From Panacagrimonas sp052389915 (lineage in GTDB: Bacteria; Pseudomonadota; Gammaproteobacteria; Nevskiales; Nevskiaceae): a DNA stretch of 64,000 bases. Numbering within the stretch: the stretch's first letter is position 1; the number at the start of each line of letters is the position of its first letter. The notes beneath the pieces were generated by a model. The model did not search any database, was not told the origin of the DNA, and was given only the letters and a program-made list of their open reading frames with translations. The stretch spans positions 62,001 to 126,000 of the forward strand of contig JBQTHL010000006.1 of the NCBI GenBank assembly GCA_052389915.1. Direction: 5' to 3'. The translations under genes were made by a program, and so were the position numbers. This document shows, one piece after another, positions 24,216 through 33,208 of the stretch.

Positions 24216-24279
24216 TCTCGCGGGCATGGCCCGCTCCTGTGAGTGGTGGATTCCGTAGGAGCGGGCCACGCCCGCGACC
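24216..24279. repeat. REP-type palindrome pair
   Basis: CTCGCGGGCATGGCCCGCT and, after 17 bases, AGGAGCGGGCCACGCCCGCG form an inverted pair of the same family as at 164. It sits between the LolA-like gene and the barrel gene and keeps the downstream frame open, which would mislead a start prediction for the next gene. Confidence 0.75.
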
Positions 24280-24289
24280 GTACGCTTCG

Positions 24290-25567
24290 TTGCCAAGGCT
24301 TCTGTGTATCTGCGCGCTCGGGATGGCGATGGTCACACCAGTCTGTGCAGAACCCATGCCCTACGCCCAGCAGCGGCTGAAACTCTCGGGCTCGCTATCG
24401 ATGGGCGCATCCAGTTCCAACCGCGAACTGAACGACGACCGCTCCATCGCCGTCCCGCGCGCAGCCCTCAAGCTGACGCAGGCCCTGGCGCCGGGCATTT
24501 ACTTTCGGTACGACCTGGACGCCGCTTCCCGTGACGCGCACGGCGGCGGCGATGCGGTGGCACTGCGCGAGGCCTTCCTCAATTACAGCGACGGGCCGCT
24601 GGACTTGCGGATCGGTGTGCAAACCATCGCCTGGGGACGCACGGACGTCCTCAATCCCACCGACAACCTCACGCCGTACCGCTACACCTGGCTGAGCATG
24701 ACGGACGCGGATCAGCGTGTGGGTTCGTTTGCGGCGCGGGTCAGCTACAAGACGCCAGTGGGCCAGGTCACCGGCGTGGTGCTGCCGCTGTTTCGGCCGA
24801 GCCTGGTACCGCTTGGCGATACCGGGTCGCTACGGGTGCGCGAAGCCGAGCCGGAAGAACCGGTCGGGGCTTACGGCCTGAAGCTCGAGCGGCAGGGTTC
24901 GAGCGTCGAGTGGTCCGTCTCCTATTTTCACGGGCACAGCCTGCGTCCCAACCTGGTGCCCGCGCCGGACTTCGCCGACAGCCTCGTGCTGAATCTGCGG
25001 CACCCGCGAGTGGATGTTCTGGGTGCGGACTTCGCCATGCCCTGGAGTTCGCTGATTGTGCGAGGCGAGGCGGCGTACACGAAGACGGACGACTGCTGCG
25101 ATTTCGCGGGCATCGAATTCCGCAAGAGCGATAACGTGTTTGCGGTGCTCGGCGTAGAACGGGCACTTGCCTCCGGTTGGCGGCTGGTGAGCCAGGCTTT
25201 CCACAAGCAGAACTTCGATGACGCCGCCCGCGCTCGTGGCGCCTCGCCCCTGCTGGATGCACTCGCGCGCGGCGCGGACATCCTCAACGAAGAAGCTCAA
25301 CCCGCCTTCAGCGGCCTGTCTTTCGGCGTCTATCCTTCAAGCCTGGGCACGCGCTACTCGGTGAGCATCGACGCGGCGTGGATCGCACAGACGAACGACT
25401 ACGTGCTGCGACCGCGGCTGAAGCTGATTCTTCGCGACGATGTTTCGATCAACCTCGCCGCTGATCTGTACGGCGGCGACGAGGAAGGACCCCTCGGCCG
25501 GCTCGGCGACAACTCGCTGGTGATGGCCAACGTGCAGTTCAGCTTCAGCCGCGAGCGGGGGCGTTGA
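24290..25567 (+). CDS. Outer-membrane beta-barrel protein (DUF1302-like)
   Basis: Codes for about 425 aa if started at TTG 24290, which gives a signal peptide (LPRLLCICALGMAMVTPVCA); the first in-frame ATG, 24323, would leave too short a signal and earlier starts read through the REP element. The stretch IGVQTIAWGRTDVLNPTDNL is typical of DUF1302-type porin-like proteins, which co-occur with MMPL transporters and LolA-fold partners. Alternating aromatic strands run to the end (VMANVQFSFSRERGR). It is the likely outer-membrane piece of the export system. Confidence 0.7.
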   Translation: MPRLLCICALGMAMVTPVCAEPMPYAQQRLKLSGSLSMGASSSNRELNDDRSIAVPRAALKLTQALAPGIYFRYDLDAASRDAHGGGDAVALREAFLNYSDGPLDLRIGVQTIAWGRTDVLNPTDNLTPYRYTWLSMTDADQRVGSFAARVSYKTPVGQVTGVVLPLFRPSLVPLGDTGSLRVREAEPEEPVGAYGLKLERQGSSVEWSVSYFHGHSLRPNLVPAPDFADSLVLNLRHPRVDVLGADFAMPWSSLIVRGEAAYTKTDDCCDFAGIEFRKSDNVFAVLGVERALASGWRLVSQAFHKQNFDDAARARGASPLLDALARGADILNEEAQPAFSGLSFGVYPSSLGTRYSVSIDAAWIAQTNDYVLRPRLKLILRDDVSINLAADLYGGDEEGPLGRLGDNSLVMANVQFSFSRERGR

Positions 25568-25579
25568 GCGTATGTCGAT

Positions 25580-26206
25580 CTACCAGAACTTCCCCGCCAG
25601 CCGCGTCAGCGAGCGCTGAAGATTTGCTCGGGCCTGTGCCTCGCGGTTTTCGCGAAACCAGGGCGTGCAGTAGATCTGCTCGCGCTCCAGAAACCCGCTC
25701 AGCAGCTTGCGCCGCGCGGGCCGGAACTGCCGGGTCGGAACGTGCTGGTACTCGGTGCGCACCTGACGCTCGTATTCGTCGAAGCGCTTCGGCCCGGCGC
25801 CGAGAATCGCGAGGTCGATGTCGGCCAGCAGTTGCTCGTCCGGCGTCTGCGGCGCGCCTGCGTGCGCGGTGACGAGAATCATGGACGCGATCCGTTCCTG
25901 CACGTCCGTCGAAGCGCCCGCACGACGCAGTTCGCGCTGCGCCCATTCGGCACTGCGTACTTCGTTGTCGGTCTTGCGCGGATCGTAGATGGCGTCGTGA
26001 AACCAGATGGCGATCTCGACCGACGCCGGGCTGGGGACGAGGCTCCGCGTCTGCTCCAGCAATTGCAGGCATTCGGCAATGTGGTGCAGCGTGTGATACG
26101 CGCGATGCGGCTCGGAATAGCGGTGCCGCAGATCGGCGTGAAGCTCCATGCGCGCGCTCAGGCCCAGCTCTGCCCAGGGCTGCTTCCAGCGCGCCAGGCT
26201 CATCAT
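25580..26206 (-). CDS. HD-domain metal-dependent phosphohydrolase-like protein
   Basis: Codes for 208 aa. YHTLHHIAECLQLLE, then IAIWFHDAIYDPRKTDNE, gives the spaced His and HD metal ligands of the predicted HD-superfamily hydrolases, with a later LADIDLAILGA Asp. The ATG overlaps the stop of the sirtuin gene (ATGA), so the two form an operon. The substrate is unknown. It converges on the barrel gene with a 12-base gap. Confidence 0.8.
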   Translation of the reverse strand: MMSLARWKQPWAELGLSARMELHADLRHRYSEPHRAYHTLHHIAECLQLLEQTRSLVPSPASVEIAIWFHDAIYDPRKTDNEVRSAEWAQRELRRAGASTDVQERIASMILVTAHAGAPQTPDEQLLADIDLAILGAGPKRFDEYERQVRTEYQHVPTRQFRPARRKLLSGFLEREQIYCTPWFRENREAQARANLQRSLTRLAGKFW

Positions 26207-27048
26207 TGTTCGAGCAGTTTCAGCATCCGCGGCAACACCAGGGCCGCGCGCTCTCGGATGCGCAGTTGCACCACAGCGGAGACTTCGGACTCGCCGGGAT
26301 TGATCTCGATGGTCGGCACGCACATGCGCGCGGCCTGAATCACCGGCGCGGCGATATACGGAAACACGCTGGTGGTGCCGATGCTCATCACCAGGTCCAC
26401 GCCCTGGTCGAGCGCCTCGTCGAGCTGCGTGAGCGCTGCCGGCGGCAGCATTTCGCCGAACAGCACCACTCTGGGTCGCACCGGACCGTGGCAGTCATCG
26501 CAACGCGGCGGGGTCTTGAGCATCGCGTAGTTGGGAACGTGCCACTCCTTCCGGCATTCGGTGCAGAACAGCTCGTGCACGTTGCCATGAATTTCGATCA
26601 GCGAGTCCTGTCCCGCATCGCGATGAAAGCCGTCGATGTTCTGCGTCAGCACGGTGAAGCGCTTGAAATACTGCGCCATGCGCGCCAGCGCAATGTGACC
26701 TGCGTTGGCCTTCGCGGCGCGGCACGCGCACTCGACCTGCATCAGGTATTTCCAGGTTACGGCGGGCTTTGCCCGCAGCATCTGGCCGGACAGCGCGATC
26801 TCGATCGGGATCGCGTCTTCGGTCATCTCGGACTCGTACAGCCCGCCGATGCCGCGGTAGGTCGGCAGGCCGGAGTCGGCGGACAAGCCGGCGCCGGTGA
26901 TGACCAGCACGCGGCGCGCCGCGCGCAGGAGCGTTGCGGCCTGTTCGATCGGCGAATCGACGCTCACGGACGCATGGCTCTCGGGTTGATCGGCCGTTTT
27001 TCCGGTACCGCTTCCATAGGCGCACTGTAACGGCACTCCGCCGGCCAC
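26203..27048 (-). CDS. Sir2-family NAD-dependent protein deacylase
   Basis: Codes for up to 281 aa; a GTG about 26 codons in would give a more typical ~255-aa protein. Motifs: TGAGLSADSGLPTYRG (51-66), TQNID (135-139), catalytic His154 in IEIHGN, and a zinc site Cys162, Cys165, Cys183, Cys186. It removes acyl groups from protein lysines using NAD. The Ala/Tyr/Arg trio that marks desuccinylases of the CobB type is not obvious, so the acyl preference is open. It heads a two-gene operon with the HD protein. Confidence 0.88.
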   Translation of the reverse strand: MAGGVPLQCAYGSGTGKTADQPESHASVSVDSPIEQAATLLRAARRVLVITGAGLSADSGLPTYRGIGGLYESEMTEDAIPIEIALSGQMLRAKPAVTWKYLMQVECACRAAKANAGHIALARMAQYFKRFTVLTQNIDGFHRDAGQDSLIEIHGNVHELFCTECRKEWHVPNYAMLKTPPRCDDCHGPVRPRVVLFGEMLPPAALTQLDEALDQGVDLVMSIGTTSVFPYIAAPVIQAARMCVPTIEINPGESEVSAVVQLRIRERAALVLPRMLKLLEQ

Positions 27049-27417
27049 GCCGACCCGTAGGAGCGGTCAGCGCGCCGTAATTGTGCAGCAAACGTGGCGT
27101 TTCCGACCCATCGTAGGGCGCACTCATGCGCCGATCTCGCCGCATGAATGCGGCCTACGGTTTGTTTGATGAAAGCCTTCGGCGCGCGGATGCACGCCGT
27201 TATCGCGGAGAAAACGGTAGGACGGGCTCTCCACGAAAATCTGGGGAAACCTCAAGAAACTTTGTTCCGATGCGAACGGCGCCACACCCGACCGGTAGTA
27301 CGGGTGCGGAGGAGCCAGCGGTGCGTCGGTCGACGCGCTTGTGAAAGGCCGGATAGTCTGCGGAAAATGCAGCAGTCCACCGGGACCCGACCCATACCTA
27401 AAACAACGAAAATCGTC
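27049..27417. other. Intergenic region with a palindromic element
   Basis: This 369-base gap between two divergent genes contains a palindromic element at 27113-27158 (GTAGGGCGCACTCATGCG facing CGCATGAATGCGGCCTAC) and part of a REP unit near 27057. The frame on the + strand is open but its residue content (many Arg, no domain) argues against coding before 27418. Confidence 0.55.
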
Positions 27418-29853
27418 ATGGTCGAATTGCGCACCTCGCGCCACACCGCTTTGGCTGCCGGTTACGGCAAGCCGCAGGCTTTTCGGCCACGCCCCATCGT
27501 TGCCGCGCTGCGCCTCGGTTCGTCCGTGAGCTGCCTGGCCGGCCCGGCCCTGTTGCTGGGCGCGATGGCGCTGCTGCAGGCGGCGGCCGGCGACGTTTCG
27601 AACGGCCAGGCCATTCACCGCAGCGCGGTATTCGCGGAACGGCAGATCGTCTCCAGCGCGGCCGCGGGCGCGTACTCGGTGCACGCGGCCGACCTCGATG
27701 GCGACGGCGACGCCGACCTGCTGTCGGCATCGCGGGACGACCACAGCATCGCCTGGTACCAGAACGACGCGGGGGTCTTCACGGCGCGAACGATCAGCTC
27801 CACGGCCGAAGGCGCGGCCTCGGTCTTCGCCGCCGATGTGGACGGAGACGGCCATCTCGACGTGCTCTCGGCTTCGCCCGGCGACAACAAGATCGCCTGG
27901 TACCGCAACGACGGCGCAGAGGTGCCCGTATTCACGCTGCATACCATCGACGCCGCGTCCGGCTCGCCGCGCTCCGTGCATGCCGCGGACCTCGACGGCG
28001 ACGGCGATATGGACGTGCTCTCGGCTTCGCTCGTCGACAACCGGATCGCCTGGTACGAGAACGACGGCGCGGCCGTCCCGGTCTTCACCCCGCATATCGT
28101 CAACGCCAGCGCCATCGGTGCGATCTCGGTCTTCGCCGCGGACCTCGACGGCGACGGCGATCTGGACGTGCTCTCTGCGTCCACCGGCGACGACAAGATC
28201 GCCTGGTACGAAAACGATGGTGCGAGGACTCCGGGCTTCACGCTTCGAACCATCGGCATCACCGACGGCGCCTACGCGGTCCACGCCGCCGACCTGGACG
28301 GCGACGGCGACATCGACGTGCTGTCGGCTTCCGACAACGACAACCGCATCGCCTGGTACGAGAACGACGGCGGGACGGTGCCCGGCTTCACCGCGCACAC
28401 CATCGGCAGCACTGCACCCGGCGCGATCTCGGTCTTCACCGCAGACCTCGATGGCGACGGCGACCCCGACGTGCTGTCCGCCTTCCGCGCCAGCAATACC
28501 CTGACCTGGTTCGAGAACGACGGCGCCGCCGATCCCGGCTTTACGCCGCGAACCGTGGGCCCGGCGGGCGAGCAGCCGCGTTCCGTCTTTGCCGCCGACC
28601 TCGACGGCGACGGCAAACCGGAGGTGCTGCTGGCGTCCACGCTTGATCACTCGATCTCGATGTATCGCAATCAGGGCGGCCAGTACGCGCTGGAGACCTT
28701 CGACGAAACGCCGGACGCACTGAGCCCCGCGCAGGTCAACGTGCCGGTGCTGCGCATCGACGGCCTGCACCGCGGGCGCGCGGGAGACCACCGCGTTCAG
28801 CTCGGCCGCCTCACCCTTCTGCTCGAAACCGGCGACGGCAGCGCGCCTCTGACCAGCGCGCAGGCCAACGCCCTGATCCGCGAACTGCGCGTGTTCCGCG
28901 ACAGCGACGGCGACGGCGCGCTGAACCCGGACAGCGACACGCCGACCGCCATCGTCGGCACCTTGAAGCTGCACGACGGCCTTTTGCGCGTGGACCTCGG
29001 CAATCGCGATCTCAACCCGCCCTACGGCTTCGGTGAGACGGCCACCTATTTCGTGACCGTATCGCTGATGCCCAATGCGGGTGCGCGCACAACCAACACC
29101 TTCCGCATCTCGCACTTGCCATCCCTTGCAAGCGCCACCGACGCCGACAGCGAAAGCCCCGTTGTGCTGGAACAGGAACCCGGCCTGCCCCTCGCCTCCG
29201 GAATTCTGGCCCCGCCCAATACCCAACCCACGCCCTTCAGGTTCACCGACCAGAGCCGGGTGCCGCGCAGCAGCAAGCGCACGTCCGATACGGTCACGAT
29301 CCGCGGCATCGGCGCACCCGCCCCCATCTCCGTGACCGGTGGAGGTGGGCGCTATTCCGTAGGCTGCACCGGCGTATTCACCTCCGCACCCACGACCGTC
29401 GTCAACGAGCAGACCGTGTGCGTTCGCCACACCGCGTCGTCGAGATTCGACACCGCGGTGCATACCCGGCTCACCGTGGGCGGCGTCACCGATATCTTCA
29501 GCAGCCGCACCCTGCCACCGCCCACGCTGAGCATCGACGATGTCTCTGTGATCGAGGGCAGGCGCGGCGTGCGGCTGGCCAGCTTCACCGTGAGCCTGTC
29601 GGAAAAATCCGCGACGCCGGTCACGGTGGATTTCGCCACCACCAACGAGCGCGCGCGATCGGGTTCGGATTACGTCGCGCGCAGCGGCACGCTCAGCTTC
29701 AAGGCCGGCGAGACCCGACGCATAGTCGACATCGCGGTCAAAGGCGACACCCGATCCGAGCTGAACGAGACCTTCCTGGTCAGGCTGTTCAACTCCAGCG
29801 GCGCCACCCTTGCCGACAGCCAGGGAAAGGGAACGATCCGCAACGACGATTGA
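27418..29853 (+). CDS. Secreted FG-GAP/VCBS repeat protein with Calx-beta domain
   Basis: Codes for 811 aa from ATG 27418; ATG 27367 is possible. After a long N-region comes a signal helix (LAGPALLLGAMALLQAAA). Seven repeats of about 45 residues follow, each with AADLDGDGDxDVLSAS and an IAWYxND end; the DxDGDG loops bind calcium and the repeats should form a beta-propeller. A linker region includes a second DSDGDGALNPDSD loop. Residues about 700-811 form a Calx-beta domain (ADSQGKGTIRNDD at the very end). It is a surface or secreted adhesion-type protein with no obvious anchor. Confidence 0.82.
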   Translation: MVELRTSRHTALAAGYGKPQAFRPRPIVAALRLGSSVSCLAGPALLLGAMALLQAAAGDVSNGQAIHRSAVFAERQIVSSAAAGAYSVHAADLDGDGDADLLSASRDDHSIAWYQNDAGVFTARTISSTAEGAASVFAADVDGDGHLDVLSASPGDNKIAWYRNDGAEVPVFTLHTIDAASGSPRSVHAADLDGDGDMDVLSASLVDNRIAWYENDGAAVPVFTPHIVNASAIGAISVFAADLDGDGDLDVLSASTGDDKIAWYENDGARTPGFTLRTIGITDGAYAVHAADLDGDGDIDVLSASDNDNRIAWYENDGGTVPGFTAHTIGSTAPGAISVFTADLDGDGDPDVLSAFRASNTLTWFENDGAADPGFTPRTVGPAGEQPRSVFAADLDGDGKPEVLLASTLDHSISMYRNQGGQYALETFDETPDALSPAQVNVPVLRIDGLHRGRAGDHRVQLGRLTLLLETGDGSAPLTSAQANALIRELRVFRDSDGDGALNPDSDTPTAIVGTLKLHDGLLRVDLGNRDLNPPYGFGETATYFVTVSLMPNAGARTTNTFRISHLPSLASATDADSESPVVLEQEPGLPLASGILAPPNTQPTPFRFTDQSRVPRSSKRTSDTVTIRGIGAPAPISVTGGGGRYSVGCTGVFTSAPTTVVNEQTVCVRHTASSRFDTAVHTRLTVGGVTDIFSSRTLPPPTLSIDDVSVIEGRRGVRLASFTVSLSEKSATPVTVDFATTNERARSGSDYVARSGTLSFKAGETRRIVDIAVKGDTRSELNETFLVRLFNSSGATLADSQGKGTIRNDD

Positions 29854-29896
29854 GGGACGCTTCCAACGCGCATGTCCGCGCTTCTGCGGAACCCCT

Positions 29897-31546
29897 CTAC
29901 CCGCGCAACTCGCGCCGCAGAATCTTGCCAGTCACGGTCTTCGGCAGTTCCGGCAGAAACTCGACCTTGCGCGGGTACTTGTAGGCCGCCATGCGCGATT
30001 TACAGAACTCGACGATCTCCTCGCTCGTCACGCTCGCACCCGGCTTGAGGCTGAGCACGGCCTTGACGCTCTCGCCACGGTACTCGTCGGGGATGCCGAC
30101 GACCGCGGCCTCGCGCACGGCGGGATGGGTGTAGAGCACGTCTTCGACTTCGCGCGGCCAGACCTTGTAGCCGGCTGCGTTGATCATGTCCTTCTTGCGA
30201 TCCACCAAGTACAGCCAGCCGGCGTCGTCCAACACGCCGATGTCGCCGGTGAAGAGCCAGCCGTCGCGGATGGCCTCCGCACTCGCAGAGGGCTTGTTCC
30301 AGTAACCCGACACGACCTGCGGTCCGCGAATAACGATCTCGCCGGCCTCGCCGGGTTTCATCACCGCGCCTGTCTCGGTATCCAGGATGCGGATCTCGGT
30401 ATCGAAGGTCGGCACGCCGACCGAGAGCGCGCCGAACGCCGGATCGACCGGACCGCGCTTGTCCAGCGGCGTGACGGTACTGGGTGACGTGGTCTCGGTG
30501 AGGCCGTAGGCATTGCGGATGTAGATGCCGAATTTTTTCTCGAACTGTTCGACGACGGCAGGCGCGATGGGCGCGCCACCGGAATAGATCGCACGCAGGC
30601 TGGAGAGGCTCTCGCGAGTCGCGGCGGGATGGTTCATCAGCGCGATCAGCGCAGTGATGGCGCCGATGGTGAAAGCGGGTCTGTGTTCGCCAATGGCGTC
30701 GAGCATCACACCCGGTTCGAAGCGGTATGCGAGCACCAGCGGGCCGGCCAGCAGGAAGGACAAGGCGATGTGGCCGATCAATCCGGTGATGTGAAACAGC
30801 GGAGCGATGCCGAGCACCGCGTCGCCTTCGCGCAACTCGATCCAGTCGCGATACACCTGCGCGGTGAACGCGATGTTGCCGTGCGAGACCATCGCGCCCT
30901 TGGGCAGGCCGGTCGTGCCGGAGGTGTAGACCAGCATGGCGATATCGCTCGCCTGGCATGCGACAGCGGGTGGCTTGGCGCCGCGGTGCATGTCGAGCAG
31001 CTCCATGAAATCCAGGGTCGTCACCGGCCGGTTGCGCCGGCTGGATGCGAACAGACGCGGATCGCTGCGTGACTGGAATTCCAGTTCGGAGGTGGTGATG
31101 ACCGTCGCGACCGGATGATCCGGCAATACCTTTGCGAGCACCTCGGAATAGCCCGACTCGTGCACAAGAATTACAGCGGGCATGCAGTCGTCGATCAGCA
31201 GACCGACTTCGCGTTCGCGGTTCATCGGGTTGATCGACACCGCAATGGCACCGGCCTTCCAGCTCGCCACCAGGCCGATCACGAACTGCGGCACGTTCTG
31301 CAGGAACAGCGCGACTCTATCGCCGCGCTTCACGCCGCCTTCGATCAGCGCCACTGCAAGCGCATCGCTCAAGTCGTCGACTTCGCCGTAGCTCAGCGTG
31401 CCGTCGAAATAGCGGATGGCCGGACTTGCCGGCGCGCGTGCTGCCGCGGCGCGAAACAGGTCGAGCGCATGCGAGTGCCGGACGCGAATTCCGGGTGCGT
31501 GACCGGCGCTGTAAAGCTGCGTCCAGCGACGATCGTCGCCCTCCAT
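29897..31546 (-). CDS. AMP-dependent acyl-CoA synthetase/ligase
   Basis: Codes for 549 aa from ATG 31546, which overlaps the stop of the upstream gene (TGATG). Motifs: LVYTSGTTGLPKGAMVSHGN, AYGLTETTSPSTV, WLFTGDIGVLDD, VDRKKDMINAAGYKVWPREV and the catalytic lysine in TVTGKILRREL. It is a class I acyl-CoA ligase for a medium/long-chain or aromatic acid. It follows a small exported protein and a cyclase-family hydrolase, suggesting a catabolic module for an organic acid, but the substrate is not evident. Confidence 0.85.
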   Translation of the reverse strand: MEGDDRRWTQLYSAGHAPGIRVRHSHALDLFRAAAARAPASPAIRYFDGTLSYGEVDDLSDALAVALIEGGVKRGDRVALFLQNVPQFVIGLVASWKAGAIAVSINPMNREREVGLLIDDCMPAVILVHESGYSEVLAKVLPDHPVATVITTSELEFQSRSDPRLFASSRRNRPVTTLDFMELLDMHRGAKPPAVACQASDIAMLVYTSGTTGLPKGAMVSHGNIAFTAQVYRDWIELREGDAVLGIAPLFHITGLIGHIALSFLLAGPLVLAYRFEPGVMLDAIGEHRPAFTIGAITALIALMNHPAATRESLSSLRAIYSGGAPIAPAVVEQFEKKFGIYIRNAYGLTETTSPSTVTPLDKRGPVDPAFGALSVGVPTFDTEIRILDTETGAVMKPGEAGEIVIRGPQVVSGYWNKPSASAEAIRDGWLFTGDIGVLDDAGWLYLVDRKKDMINAAGYKVWPREVEDVLYTHPAVREAAVVGIPDEYRGESVKAVLSLKPGASVTSEEIVEFCKSRMAAYKYPRKVEFLPELPKTVTGKILRRELRG

Positions 31547-32052
31547 CACAACAGGCTCGCCGCTTCGAGCTTGGGCGGAGGCGCTGCATCGTTCTCCGGC
31601 CCATCTTCTGGATTGGGCAGTCGCGCCAGGTTCACGGGATGCCATTGTTCTTCCCCGATGCGTACCACCAGCACGTATCCGTGCACCTTTTCCCCGCCAT
31701 CGGTGCGAACCAGATGGCAGAAGGCAAACTGCTCGTTGCGGACGCATTCGGGACGGATGTTCGGCGGCGGGTCGGAACCGAACAACTCGGTGAGGTCTTC
31801 GAGCGTGGCATCGCGGTACTCGCAGCCGCCATGGCAGCTTACGTTCAGCCAGGACCCGTCGGGCTGGCGATCCTCAAACTTCCACGCTTCCCCTCTCTTC
31901 GACACGCGCAGGATTTTTTCGACCGGCTGGCCTTGCTGGTCCAGTGCGACGAAGGTTCCGGTGTCCTCCTCTGTGAGTGCGAGAGCTGCGCCGCCGAATG
32001 AAAACATCGCCAGGCCCAGAGCCAGCGCGCGAAGAACGGAGGCCATGTTCAT
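31546..32052 (-). CDS. Exported protein of unknown function
   Basis: Codes for 168 aa with a signal peptide (VLRALALGLAMFSFGGAALA). The mature part has four cysteines (SCHGGCEY, RPECVR, FAFCHLV) that may form disulfides and a Pro/Glu-rich C-terminal end. I do not recognise the family. Its stop overlaps the ligase start, and its start lies 5 bases after the cyclase-family gene, so the three genes form one operon. Confidence 0.6.
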   Translation of the reverse strand: MNMASVLRALALGLAMFSFGGAALALTEEDTGTFVALDQQGQPVEKILRVSKRGEAWKFEDRQPDGSWLNVSCHGGCEYRDATLEDLTELFGSDPPPNIRPECVRNEQFAFCHLVRTDGGEKVHGYVLVVRIGEEQWHPVNLARLPNPEDGPENDAAPPPKLEAASLL

Positions 32053-32057
32053 TTCAC

Positions 32058-33017
32058 CTATTTGACGACAACCGGATTGACGGGCGCGCCGGTGCCGTTG
32101 ACGACTTTCAGCGGCGCGGCCACGTACAGGAAAGACCACTGGCCGTCCTCGGCGCAGTCGTCGGCCAGAGGATCGAGCTGGCAGATCTCGGTGAAGGTCA
32201 CACCCAGATTGCTCATCAGCGCCACGTGCAAAGGCAGCACGCAGCCGGACACCGGATCCGTGGTGACTTCGTTGGCGATGGTGTCGGTGACCAGGTTGGG
32301 AATTTCCATTTCATGGAACCACTTCACCAGCTCGGGCGAATAGGTCAGACCCGGCTCGACGAAATTCTTGTAGAACTCCACGCGGTCTTTTTCGTAGAAC
32401 GCGGAAATCCAGCCCGTGCGAATCACCAGCACGTCGTGCTTTTCGATCGTCACGCCCTGCTTCTTGGCCGCGGCCAGCAGATCTTCGTGGGTGAAGGTCT
32501 CGCCCGGATCGAGCGAGCGCTTGCCGCGGTAGCGCGCCATGTCGATCAACACACCGCGACCGACGATGCCGCGCTCGCCCAGCGGCAGCACGCTGGCCTT
32601 GGCCATGCCGCCGATGGTGGTGTTGGCGTCGAAGCCGTTGTACAGCTTGCCGTCGCACCAGACGTGACCGAGCGCGTCGTACTGCGTGGAGCCCTGCAAG
32701 TACATGAACATCACGTCGTCGGCGTAATGCAGTTCGCCGGGAAAGATCGGACCTTTGCCGCACAGGAAGTGCCCTTCGTCGAGCACGTTCATGCGCTGCG
32801 CCTGGTTGCGCCCCGGCCACACCGGATCGCCCTTGGGATTGCCCATCTGCACCTGCAGGGTGAAGGTCTTGCCCTGTTTGACCGAGGCCACGCCGCGCAG
32901 CACCTCGGCGCTGGTCAGAAAGTTGAGCGCGCCGACCTCGTCGTCCGCGCCCCAGCGGCCCCAGTTCTTGGGCATGTCGCGCGTAAGTTCGGCGACGGTG
33001 GGGACTTTCTTCTCCAT
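32058..33017 (-). CDS. Cyclase-family (kynurenine formamidase-like) hydrolase
   Basis: Codes for 319 aa from ATG 33017, chosen because GGAGGAG lies directly upstream; another ATG nine codons earlier has no such site. WGADDEVGALNFLT, GSTQYDALGHVW and VLIDMARYRG are typical of the putative cyclase (metal-dependent hydrolase) family, which includes kynurenine formamidase and related amidases or lactonases. The His and Asp of YDALGH are the probable metal ligands. The role with the acyl-CoA ligase is inferred only from the operon. Confidence 0.8.
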   Translation of the reverse strand: MEKKVPTVAELTRDMPKNWGRWGADDEVGALNFLTSAEVLRGVASVKQGKTFTLQVQMGNPKGDPVWPGRNQAQRMNVLDEGHFLCGKGPIFPGELHYADDVMFMYLQGSTQYDALGHVWCDGKLYNGFDANTTIGGMAKASVLPLGERGIVGRGVLIDMARYRGKRSLDPGETFTHEDLLAAAKKQGVTIEKHDVLVIRTGWISAFYEKDRVEFYKNFVEPGLTYSPELVKWFHEMEIPNLVTDTIANEVTTDPVSGCVLPLHVALMSNLGVTFTEICQLDPLADDCAEDGQWSFLYVAAPLKVVNGTGAPVNPVVVK

Positions 33018-33114
33018 TTCTCCTCCGGGGATTCTGGTTGTCATGAAGCTGGCTGGACACTAAACCGCGGGCATCGCGCGTTCAAGTCGCGCGAGTGCCT
33101 ATTCGTCCATCCAT

Positions 33115-33208
33115 GTGGGAGCGGGCCATGCCCGCGACCGCCGCAGGCGAACGAGGCTGTGGTCGGCGCAAGGCAACAGACAGTCGCGGGCATGGCCCGC
33201 TCCTACGA
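33115..33208. repeat. REP-type palindrome pair overlapping the recQ end
   Basis: TGTGGGAGCGGGCCATGCCC at 33115 and GTCGCGGGCATGGCCCGCTC at about 33183 are inverted copies about 40 bases apart. The second copy ends in CTACG, which on the minus strand provides the recQ stop codon at 33203-33205. Confidence 0.75.

Noticed and set aside
27650..28690. Tandem DNA repeats considered as a CRISPR-like array
   Set aside because: The period of ~135 bases matches the coded 45-residue FG-GAP units, and the repeats are in-frame and diverged. No short repeat/spacer structure is present.
27124..29463. A 779-codon minus-strand frame opposite the FG-GAP protein
   Set aside because: It mirrors the tandem repeats of the real gene; Val/Ala/Gly-rich repeats come from the reverse of DGDGD codons.
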